NCBI RefSeq assembly: GCF_049651565.1
Contig: NZ_JBASCI010000249.1
Coordinates: forward strand, 1-12,071
Direction: 5' to 3'
From: Brooklawnia sp049651565
Lineage (GTDB): Bacteria; Actinomycetota; Actinomycetes; Propionibacteriales; Propionibacteriaceae
Length of the DNA: 12,071 nucleotides
The position numbers and the translations under genes are program-made. The first letter of the stretch is position 1. Every line of letters begins with the position of its first letter. Of the stretch, positions 1 through 6,007 are shown one piece after another. The notes below the pieces were generated by a model that saw only the letters and a program-made list of their open reading frames with translations, made no database searches and was not told the origin of the DNA.

Positions 1-459
1 CTGGTGGGTCTGGCCGAGGACGCCCTGCGGCACTACGCGTCCGCCATCGATGCCATCAGCCGGGGGCTGGACCGCGCCGTCGCCGACGGTGTACGGCAAC
101 CGTTCGCCGGTCTGCAGGGACGGTTGCCCGTGCTGCTGCGTCGTCACCTGCAGGTCGTCGGCAGCCACCGTGACTTCGTCACCCAGCTGTTGGCCGACGC
201 CCGGGCGACCGCCGCACCGACCAGCGCCGCGCCGGTCGCACTGCCCAGCGGCGAACCGCTGACCGAGCGGGAGCGATCGGTGCTGGCGTTCCTGCCCACG
301 CTGAGCTCCAACCTCGAGATCGCCCAAGCGCTCGGCATCTCGGTGAACACCGTCAAGCAGCACCTCAAGTCGATCAACCGCAAGCTGGGGGTGAGCAGCC
401 GACGCGACGCCGTCCGGGTGGCCGATCGGCTCGACCTGCTGCCCCGCGGCGTCACCTGA
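1..459 (+). CDS. LuxR-family transcriptional regulator, C-terminal part (MalT/LAL-like), 5' truncated by window
   Basis: The reading frame is open from base 1 and ends at TGA 457-459, so about 153 codons of the C-terminus are visible and the true start lies upstream. A GTG at 4-6 is in frame but I see no reason to take it as the start. Roughly bases 259-426 encode a GerE/LuxR-type helix-turn-helix: LTERERSVL, then EIAQALGIS, then recognition-helix residues NTVKQHLKSI, then RKLGVSSRRDAV. The helical stretch ahead of it (LLRRHL, FVTQLLADAR) resembles the tail of the TPR-like domain found in large ATP-binding MalT-type (LAL) regulators of actinobacteria. By family this is a DNA-binding activator whose signal and targets cannot be told from this fragment. 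It converges on the hydrolase gene and is not part of the respiratory cluster. HTH assignment is certain; the LAL class is inferred. Confidence 0.88.
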   Translation: MVGLAEDALRHYASAIDAISRGLDRAVADGVRQPFAGLQGRLPVLLRRHLQVVGSHRDFVTQLLADARATAAPTSAAPVALPSGEPLTERERSVLAFLPTLSSNLEIAQALGISVNTVKQHLKSINRKLGVSSRRDAVRVADRLDLLPRGVT

Positions 460-485
460 CCCGGACCCGACCCGACCGGGTCAGG
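455..485. terminator. Putative bidirectional intrinsic terminator between convergent genes
   Basis: A perfect 10-bp inverted repeat, CCTGACCCGG at 455-464 and CCGGGTCAGG at 476-485, encloses an 11-base loop. It lies between the LuxR gene and the convergent hydrolase gene, whose stop is at 494-496. The left arm contains the LuxR stop codon (457-459). No T-tract follows on either strand. U-less hairpins are often proposed as terminators in high-GC actinobacteria, so the role is plausible but inferred. Confidence 0.55.
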
Positions 486-493
486 GCGCCGGG

Positions 494-2188
494 TCAGCGC
501 GGCACGATCGAGGCGCTGATCGCCTGCTGAATCCGGGCCACCTCGTCGGCGTCGGCGGGCTGGCCCAGAACCGCATTCCACACCGGCACCAGCACCGAAC
601 GGTAGCTGTGCGCGTGTCCGGCGTCCGGATCGAGCGCGCCCGGCATGTCGAGCATCAGCTGCCAGAACGTCACCCAGGGACGCCAGCGCATCGAGGCGTC
701 CACGTCGTGGCCGGCGCGTTCCCTCGCCCAGTCCGGTTCCCGCCAGAGCAGGTCGACCGACCACCAGACCACCGGGTCGGAGGCGTGCTGGACGTAGACC
801 ACCCGCGGGTCCTGCCACGGCAGGTAGGTGCCGCCGTAGTGGTCGTGCGCCAGTTCGGCCGGGGTGGTGATGAAGCGGATGTGGCGTCCGTTGTCGATCA
901 CCGGCGCCACCTCCGGGGAGCCCGGCCGGCGGTTCTCGGTGAGGTGCGACCACAGCGGGGTGAAGTTCGGCGTGCCGACCCAGACCGCGGCGTCCGCCTC
1001 GGTCAGCAACTGCTCGGGTGAGTCGAAGGCCGCCTGGCTGCCGTACGATCCCAGCGATTCACCGCTGACCAGCAGTTCCGGGCGGTCGTCCGGCGGCAGC
1101 TGCGACCAGCGCTGGTGCACCGCCTGCCACAGCGCGCGGCCGGCCCGGGCCGGGCTCTCCCGGTCGATCACGTAGGCCAGCCCGCTGGGCAGGAAGGAGT
1201 ACTGCATCGACGCCGACGCGCAGTCGCCGCCGGTGAGGTACTCCAGCGACGACAGGCTGTACTCCTCGACCCAGCCCTCGCCGACCGCGGTGGCGACCAG
1301 CAGGTACGACCGCTGCCAGGCGTCGGTCCGGTCGAGCTCGGCGACCACCGCCCGGGCGGTGGCCTCGATGTCCCGGTCGTCGCCGATGGCGGCGTAGGCG
1401 CGGATCGGTTCGATGGCGGGTCGGTGGGTGACCGCCTCGATGTCGGCGGCCCGGGGGCCGTCGGCGACCACCGCCTGGCCCTGCGCGCCCAGGGTGTCCC
1501 AGCGCTCCCAGGACGCCGGGCTGCCCGACCGGGTCGGCTCGATGGGTGGCACCCGGTTGTCCCAGGGGGTCCGGTTCGCGGTCGCGGACCATTCGATGAT
1601 GGTCTCCAGGAGCGGTCGGACGACCACCCCGTTGGTGACCGCGACGACCAGCAGCCCCACCACGACCAGCGAGCTGATCGGGGCCAGCCAGCCTGGCAGC
1701 ACGACGGCGAACCGGTGGCTCAGCCAACTCGCCAGCTTCCGGACGCCGCGAGCAACCCCCAGCAGCACCGCGAACAGCACCGCACCCAGCAGCAGGCCCC
1801 CGGTCTGGCCGGCCCAACCGGCCGAGGGTACGCCTACCAGGGCTTCCAGCCGGTCCTGCCGGTGTACGTTGGCCACCCACGACCACAAGGTGGTCGCGAC
1901 CAGCAGCGCGAACCAGCTCCGCCGCAACCAGCGGCCCCACACCGGGTCGATACTGACCCGCAGCGTGGAGGCCCGGGTGAGCGCGATCCACGCCGTCTGC
2001 AGCAGGGTGCCGACTGCGTACCCGAAGATGCTGGACACCGCCACCGTCAGCCCGCTGGCCCACCAGCTGCGTGGCAGCAGACTTGGGGAAAGGGCTACCC
2101 ACGACATGGCCAGGGCGACGGTGGCGCCGGTGGCTGACAGGGAGCGCAGGAGAGGTCCCTTGTCCGGGGTGAATCGGGTAGCCGGCAC
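494..2188 (-). CDS. Membrane-anchored alpha/beta-hydrolase (Abhydrolase_9-type), substrate unknown
   Basis: A 564-residue protein. The N-terminal ~190 residues hold about five hydrophobic membrane segments (approx. 17-38, 44-70, 92-107, 130-148, 168-192). The rest is a soluble alpha/beta-hydrolase domain. The nucleophile elbow is GESLG at 376-380 (Ser378). Candidate acid and base are Asp471 (in HASDPVVWW) and a His in GHAHSY at 524-529. This two-part layout and the SGESLGS motif match the Pfam Abhydrolase_9 family with its N-terminal membrane domain, a mainly actinobacterial family without an established substrate. The start is GTG 2186-2188: no Shine-Dalgarno is visible, but a TATCCT -10-like hexamer sits six bases upstream, suggesting a leaderless mRNA. 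It lies 55 bases downstream of menF on the same strand, so it may be partly co-transcribed. A lipid or ester substrate is only a guess. Confidence 0.85.
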   Translation of the reverse strand: MPATRFTPDKGPLLRSLSATGATVALAMSWVALSPSLLPRSWWASGLTVAVSSIFGYAVGTLLQTAWIALTRASTLRVSIDPVWGRWLRRSWFALLVATTLWSWVANVHRQDRLEALVGVPSAGWAGQTGGLLLGAVLFAVLLGVARGVRKLASWLSHRFAVVLPGWLAPISSLVVVGLLVVAVTNGVVVRPLLETIIEWSATANRTPWDNRVPPIEPTRSGSPASWERWDTLGAQGQAVVADGPRAADIEAVTHRPAIEPIRAYAAIGDDRDIEATARAVVAELDRTDAWQRSYLLVATAVGEGWVEEYSLSSLEYLTGGDCASASMQYSFLPSGLAYVIDRESPARAGRALWQAVHQRWSQLPPDDRPELLVSGESLGSYGSQAAFDSPEQLLTEADAAVWVGTPNFTPLWSHLTENRRPGSPEVAPVIDNGRHIRFITTPAELAHDHYGGTYLPWQDPRVVYVQHASDPVVWWSVDLLWREPDWARERAGHDVDASMRWRPWVTFWQLMLDMPGALDPDAGHAHSYRSVLVPVWNAVLGQPADADEVARIQQAISASIVPR

Positions 2189-2194
2189 CAGATC

Positions 2195-2200
2195 AGGATA
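2195..2200 (-). promoter_or_regulatory. Putative -10 element for a leaderless hydrolase transcript
   Basis: On the minus strand the hexamer TATCCT (TANNNT form) is followed by six bases and then the GTG start at 2188. That spacing would put the transcription start at or next to the initiation codon. No clear -35 box is seen and there is no ribosome binding site, which fits leaderless initiation as is common in actinobacteria. Inferred from spacing only. Confidence 0.4.
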
Positions 2201-2243
2201 ATCGTCCGGGGACGCGGCCGGCCGGGACGGCCAGCGCGGTGGG

Positions 2244-3491
2244 TCACCAGCTGCCGCGCAGCGCCGACTTCATCGGCGCCAGCTTGGCCTCGGTCTCTAC
2301 CAGTTCGGTGTGCGGGTTGGACGCCGCCACCACCCCGGCCCCGGCGTACAGCCGGATCCGGTTCCGGTCGGGGCCCTCCAGTTGTCCGCAGCGCAACGCG
2401 ATCGCCCACTCGCCGTCGCCCTGGGTGTCCATCCAGCCGACCGGGCCGGCGAAGCGTCCCCGATCGAGTTGCTCGTGCTCGGCGATCAGCCGCCGGGCCA
2501 CGTCGGTGGGCGACCCGCACACCGCCGCCGACGGGTGGGCGGCCTGCGCCAACCGCAGGGTGCTGTGCTGCTGCGCCGACACCCCGGTCACGTCGGTCGC
2601 CAGGTGCATCACGTTTGGCAGCGTCAGCACGTAGGGTGCCTCGGGGACGTGCATCGCGGTCAGCAGCCCGCGCAGCGACGACACCACCGACTCGACCGCC
2701 AGCCGGTGCTCCTCGAGGTCCTTGATCGACGACACCAGCCGAGCCGCCTGCTGCACGTCGTCGACGCCGTCGACCCTCGGGATGGTGCCGGCCAGCACCC
2801 GCGAGCCGGTCAGCCCGTCGCGGCGGCGCACCAGCATCTCGGGGGTCGACCCCACCAGGCCCTCGATCAGGTAGGTCCAGCATCCGCCGTAGCTGCTCAG
2901 CAGTTCGCGGAGCGGCCAGCGCGGGTCCAGCGGCCGGTCCGCCTCGCCGACGATGTCGCGGGCGAGCACCACCTTGCGGGCCTCGCCGTCCCGGATCCGC
3001 CCGGTCAGCTCGCGCAGCCGGCCCATCCACTCCGATTCGCTGAGACTGCCCTGGCTGAACCGCAGGCCGACTGGGGGTCTGGGCGGACTGACCCGCTCCG
3101 GCAGCTCGGGGGTGACCCGGTCGTAGCCCAGGCGGGTGAGCCAGCACTTGCCACCCCGGCGGCCGATGATCAGTTCTGGCACCACCAGCACCGACCGATA
3201 CTCGGTGTTGCCCGGGTCGAAGCAGAAGCTGCCGCAGGCCAGCGGTCCGGTGCCGTACCGGCCGGGCATCTCCGACTCGTTCTCGATGGTGGCGGCCAAC
3301 TGCGACCACCACTCGTCGGCGGCGAGCATCGAGTCGGTCTCGAACCGCGCGATCTGCCCGAGCCCGACGAATCCCTCCCGGCCGCGCAGGAAGGCGACGT
3401 CCCGCGGGCCGAGGAAGTCGGTCAGCAGACCCGGGTCGGGAATCGAAATCGTGGCGGCGTGCAGTCGCGATGACCCGGGATTGACGATCAT
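2244..3491 (-). CDS. menF: Isochorismate synthase (menaquinone pathway)
   Basis: A 415-residue chorismate-binding enzyme that converts chorismate to isochorismate, the entry step of classical menaquinone biosynthesis. Family motifs are in the expected order: RKVVLARD (172-179, with probable general base Lys173), GSTPEML (214-220, with probable general acid Glu218), SRVLAGTIPR (230-239), SIKDLEEH (255-262), HPSAAVCGSP (319-328), RFAGPVGWMD (346-355) and the C-terminal ETEAK (399-403). The length suits MenF/EntC/DhbC proteins. The frame stays open to 3902, but that part lies antisense to the menJ-like gene and reads as non-homologous sequence. ATG 3489-3491 is preferred because the conserved N-terminus starts just after it and a -10-like TAGCGT lies seven bases upstream. 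A siderophore role (EntC/DhbC) is possible by family, but the quinone and nuo neighbours favour MenF. It is divergent from the menJ-like gene. Confidence 0.9.
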   Translation of the reverse strand: MIVNPGSSRLHAATISIPDPGLLTDFLGPRDVAFLRGREGFVGLGQIARFETDSMLAADEWWSQLAATIENESEMPGRYGTGPLACGSFCFDPGNTEYRSVLVVPELIIGRRGGKCWLTRLGYDRVTPELPERVSPPRPPVGLRFSQGSLSESEWMGRLRELTGRIRDGEARKVVLARDIVGEADRPLDPRWPLRELLSSYGGCWTYLIEGLVGSTPEMLVRRRDGLTGSRVLAGTIPRVDGVDDVQQAARLVSSIKDLEEHRLAVESVVSSLRGLLTAMHVPEAPYVLTLPNVMHLATDVTGVSAQQHSTLRLAQAAHPSAAVCGSPTDVARRLIAEHEQLDRGRFAGPVGWMDTQGDGEWAIALRCGQLEGPDRNRIRLYAGAGVVAASNPHTELVETEAKLAPMKSALRGSW

Positions 3492-3498
3492 CCCCAGA

Positions 3499-3504
3499 AC
3501 GCTA
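3499..3504 (-). promoter_or_regulatory. Putative -10 element for leaderless menF transcription
   Basis: The minus-strand hexamer TAGCGT (TANNNT form) is separated from the menF ATG at 3491 by seven bases (TCTGGGG). The transcript would then start at or beside the ATG. No good -35 match is seen. The G-rich spacer abuts the ATG too closely to be a standard Shine-Dalgarno. Confidence 0.4.
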
Positions 3505-3574
3505 CCCGACTGGCCCGGCGGCGAACCATCGTCGCGCTGAGCAGGGCGTCGGTAGCGCGGCCGGACGATGTGGA

Positions 3575-3580
3575 TAGACT
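3575..3580 (+). promoter_or_regulatory. Putative -10 element of the menJ-like gene
   Basis: TAGACT fits the actinobacterial TANNNT -10 pattern. A start about seven bases on would give a leader of roughly 25 bases that contains the strong ribosome binding site at 3598-3605. No convincing -35 hexamer is present. It lies in the 121-base divergent region shared with menF. Confidence 0.4.
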
Positions 3581-3597
3581 GCCCGGAGCCAATCGGC

Positions 3598-3605
3598 AAG
3601 GAGGT
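3598..3605 (+). promoter_or_regulatory. Strong Shine-Dalgarno that fixes the TTG start of the menJ-like gene
   Basis: AAGGAGGT is a full anti-16S match, ending seven bases before TTG 3613-3615. This spacing selects the TTG over the in-frame ATG at 3568, which lies upstream of the site, and over ATG 3664, which is much farther away. Confidence 0.75.
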
Positions 3606-3612
3606 GCCCATT

Positions 3613-4944
3613 TTGTCCGACCCCGCACGGCCACCCGGCATCGCCGGACCACGCGCCTCGACCATGTCCCTGGCTGGTCCGCAACAAGAGCAGGACGCCG
3701 ACGTCATCGTCGTGGGTGCCGGCCCGGGCGGCTCCTCGGCGGCCACCTTCCTGGCCCGGCAGGGCCTCGACGTGCTGCTGCTGGAGAAGTCCGAGTTCCC
3801 CCGCGAGAAGGTGTGCGGTGACGGCCTGACCCCCCGCGCGGTGCGGATGCTGGTTCGGCTGGGCATCGATACCAGCCCGCAGGCCGGATGGCTGCACAAC
3901 AAGGGGCTGCGGGTCTACGGCGCACGTCCCGAGCCGTTCGACATGCCCTGGCCCGAACTGGCCGACTTCCCCGACTACGGGCTGGTCTGCCCGCGCTCGG
4001 TCTTCGACGACCTGCTGGCCGGTACCGCGGTCGAGGCCGGCGCCCGGCTGCACACCGGCGTCCGGGTCACCGGGCCGATCCTGCACGAGCGCAGCCAACG
4101 GGTGCTGGGGGTGACCGACGCGTCCGGACGCAGCTACCGCGCCCCGATCGTGGTCGGCGCCGACGGCAACTCCGCGCGGCTGGGTGTGCAGCTGGGACGC
4201 GAGCACGACCCCCGGCGTCCGATGGGGGTGGCGGTGCGCAGCTACTACACCAGCCCACGCCACGAGATGGAGTGGATGGAGAGCTACCTGCAGCTGTGGG
4301 ACGGCCGGCCCGGCGAGTCCAACCTGCTGCCCGGCTATGGCTGGGTCTTCGGGATGGGCGACGGCACCGTGAACGCCGGCCTGGGCATGCTCAACACCAG
4401 CAGTGCGTTCGGCAAGACCGACTACCGCGACCTGATGCGGCGCTGGCTGGACAACACCCCCGAGGAATGGGGATTTCGGGAGGCGAACCGGCTGCAACCC
4501 ATTCGCGGAGCCGCGTTGCCGATGGCGTTCAACCGCAAGCCGATCTACCAGGACGGACTGCTGCTGCTCGGCGACTCGGCCGGCATGGTCAGCCCGTTCA
4601 ACGGCGAGGGCATCAGCTACGCGATGGAGTCGGCGGAGATGGCCGCCCGGTCGATCGCCGACGCGCACGCCCGCGGCTTCGGCAGCCGCGGTGCGGAGCT
4701 GTCGTTGGGCACCTACGCCGACCAGGTCAGGGCCGCCTGGGGTGGCTACTACCGGCTGGGCACCATCTTCGTGAAACTGATCGGCAACCCGACGGTGATG
4801 CGGCTGTGCACCACCTACGGGCTGCCCAGGCGCCGGCTGATGAGGTTGGTGCACAAACTGTTGGCCAACCTCACCGATGAACACGACGGCGACGCGTACG
4901 ATAGGCTCATCAACGCGCTGTCCAGAATCGCTCCCGCAGCGTGA
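3613..4944 (+). CDS. menJ: Geranylgeranyl reductase family flavoprotein, probable menaquinone reductase
   Basis: A 443-residue FAD-dependent oxidoreductase. After a ~27-residue variable leader comes an N-terminal Rossmann fold: DVIVVGAGPGG (30-40, dinucleotide GxGxxG 35-40) and Glu58 at the end of the second strand, which should contact the adenosine ribose. KVCGDGLTPR (66-75) is typical of the geranylgeranyl reductase family. The second FAD motif is LLGDSAGMVSPFNGEG (about 318-333). In actinobacteria this gene commonly precedes nuoA. The mycobacterial homologue MenJ saturates one isoprene unit of the menaquinone side chain. That reaction is the best guess here, given menF on one side and nuo on the other, though archaeal-type lipid or chlorophyll-type substrates belong to the same family. 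The TTG start is chosen from the AAGGAGGT at 3598. The gene ends 127 bases before nuoA with no obvious terminator, so read-through into nuo is possible. The symbol is by analogy. Confidence 0.82.
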   Translation: MSDPARPPGIAGPRASTMSLAGPQQEQDADVIVVGAGPGGSSAATFLARQGLDVLLLEKSEFPREKVCGDGLTPRAVRMLVRLGIDTSPQAGWLHNKGLRVYGARPEPFDMPWPELADFPDYGLVCPRSVFDDLLAGTAVEAGARLHTGVRVTGPILHERSQRVLGVTDASGRSYRAPIVVGADGNSARLGVQLGREHDPRRPMGVAVRSYYTSPRHEMEWMESYLQLWDGRPGESNLLPGYGWVFGMGDGTVNAGLGMLNTSSAFGKTDYRDLMRRWLDNTPEEWGFREANRLQPIRGAALPMAFNRKPIYQDGLLLLGDSAGMVSPFNGEGISYAMESAEMAARSIADAHARGFGSRGAELSLGTYADQVRAAWGGYYRLGTIFVKLIGNPTVMRLCTTYGLPRRRLMRLVHKLLANLTDEHDGDAYDRLINALSRIAPAA

Positions 4945-5071
4945 TCTTTGGACCGGGCTGGGCCAGAATAGGGCTGGGTGGCCGCACCGTGGGGTTGGCT
5001 GCCCGGCTTCATCTCCGGGACGAACCGGGGAGGATCCCCACGAAGGAATCGAGCAGAAGGGCGGGGCAGGC
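4945..5071 (+). promoter_or_regulatory. Leader/intergenic region ahead of the nuo operon
   Basis: This is the longest gap in the window (127 bases). TTGGAC at 4948-4953 and the AATAGGG stretch near 4968-4974 are weak -35/-10 candidates with non-ideal spacing, so no promoter is called with confidence. Possible RNA pairing exists: GTGGGG 4989-4994 with CCCCAC 5036-5041, enclosing CCCGG 5002-5006 with CCGGG 5015-5019. Chance pairing is common at this GC content. AGAAGG (5055-5060) and GGGGCAGG (5063-5070) are the purine-rich stretches before the nuoA ATG. Confidence 0.35.
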
Positions 5072-5431
5072 ATGAACGCCTACATCCCCATCGCAGGGCT
5101 GGTCGCCCTGGCCACGATCTTCGTCCTGGCCGCGATCCCGCTGAGCACCATCATCGGTCCATCGCGGTTCAACCGGACGAAGTACGACTCCTTCGAGTGC
5201 GGCCTGCAGGCCACCCCACCGCCGGCCAACGGGGGTCGCTTCTCGGTGAAGTACTACACCACGGCGATGCTGTTCATCATGTTCGACATCGAGATCGTCT
5301 TCCTCTACCCGTGGGCCGTCGCCTTCGACATGCTCGACCAGCTCGCCATCGTCGCCATGATCATCTTCATCGTGACCGTCTTCGTGGCGTACTACTATGA
5401 CCTCCGCCGTGGCGGCCTGAACTGGGATTGA
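5072..5431 (+). CDS. nuoA: NADH-quinone oxidoreductase subunit A
   Basis: A 119-residue membrane subunit of complex I, the expected size. Three transmembrane helices are visible (about 5-29, 62-82, 89-110). The conserved loop KYDSFECG (37-44) precedes helix 2. Helix 2 carries FDIEIVFLYPWA (71-82) with the functionally important acidic residues Asp72 and Glu74. The C-terminal RRGGLNWD (112-119) is typical of actinobacterial NuoA. NuoA sits at the junction of the membrane and peripheral arms, next to the quinone entry. The frame is open from 4877, but the upstream part is unrelated and overlaps menJ. ATG 5072 begins at the conserved N-terminus. The ribosome binding site is imperfect. This is the first nuo gene, 18 bases before nuoB. 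Confidence 0.96.
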   Translation: MNAYIPIAGLVALATIFVLAAIPLSTIIGPSRFNRTKYDSFECGLQATPPPANGGRFSVKYYTTAMLFIMFDIEIVFLYPWAVAFDMLDQLAIVAMIIFIVTVFVAYYYDLRRGGLNWD

Positions 5432-5449
5432 ACCGGAAGGAAAGATCGG

Positions 5450-6007
5450 ATGGGTCTGGAAGACAAGGTTCCCTCAGGAATACTGCTGACCACCGTCGAA
5501 GCGGTGGCCGGCTGGACGCGCAAGGCGTCCTTCTGGCCGCTGACCATGGGCCTGGCCTGTTGCGCGATCGAGATGATGCAGTTCGGCGGCCCGCGTCACG
5601 ACGCCGGCCGGTGGGGCCAGGAGGTCTTCCGGGCCTCGCCCCGGCAGGCCGACCTGATGATCGTCTCCGGCCGGGTGAGCCAGAAGATGGCCCCGGTCGT
5701 GCGGCAGCTGTGGGACCAGATGCCCAACCCGAAGTGGTGCATCTCGATGGGGGTGTGCGCCAGCACCGGCGGCATGTTCAACAACTACGCCCTGCTGCAG
5801 GGCGTTGACCACATCGTGCCGGTCGACATCTACATCCCCGGCTGCCCGCCGCGTCCCGACATGCTGATCGACGCGGTCTTCCAGTTGCGCGAGAAGGAGG
5901 TCCAGTGGGGCCCGATCGGCGCGAACCGCGAGAAGCAGATCGCCGAGGATGAGCAGGCAGCCCTCGAGGCGCCGGCCCTGCTCGAACGGAAGGGGCTCAT
6001 GCGATGA
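5450..6007 (+). CDS. nuoB: NADH-quinone oxidoreductase subunit B
   Basis: A 185-residue subunit that carries [4Fe-4S] cluster N2, the last electron donor to menaquinone. Ligands are Cys37, Cys38 (in GLACCAIEMM), Cys103 (GVCASTGG) and Cys132 (IPGCPPRP); the spacings (65 and 29 residues from Cys38) match the family. The core is followed by a charged C-terminal tail (about 150-185). The quinone-facing loop reads GGPRHDAGRWGQEVFRAS (46-63), where I would expect a PRYD...RFG form, so Tyr to His and Phe to Trp changes are notable. ATG 5450 is preceded by GGAAGGAAAG at good spacing. The stop overlaps the nuoC start by ATGA. Confidence 0.97.
   Translation: MGLEDKVPSGILLTTVEAVAGWTRKASFWPLTMGLACCAIEMMQFGGPRHDAGRWGQEVFRASPRQADLMIVSGRVSQKMAPVVRQLWDQMPNPKWCISMGVCASTGGMFNNYALLQGVDHIVPVDIYIPGCPPRPDMLIDAVFQLREKEVQWGPIGANREKQIAEDEQAALEAPALLERKGLMR

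Noticed and set aside
1115..2137. 340-residue plus-strand frame opposite the hydrolase
   Set aside because: Low-complexity Gly/Pro/Arg/Gln translation without motifs, while the minus strand encodes a clear GESLG hydrolase.
2203..2232. GC-rich hairpins between menF and the hydrolase gene as a terminator
   Set aside because: The stems are only about five base pairs with awkward loops, expected by chance at this GC content.
3568..3612. ATG 3568 as the menJ start
   Set aside because: It lies upstream of the AAGGAGGT site and overlaps the -10 candidate; TTG 3613 has ideal spacing.
3492..3902. Extension of the menF frame to a 552-residue protein
   Set aside because: The added part is antisense to the menJ-like gene, shows no isochorismate synthase features, and the ATG at 3491 has a well-placed -10.
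4877..5071. Longer NuoA starting inside menJ
   Set aside because: The extra 65 residues are not NuoA-like, and the conserved N-terminus begins at ATG 5072.
3502..5073. 523-residue minus-strand frame opposite menJ
   Set aside because: Its composition (His/Gln/Arg/Val-rich) is typical of an antisense shadow of a high-GC gene, with no motifs.
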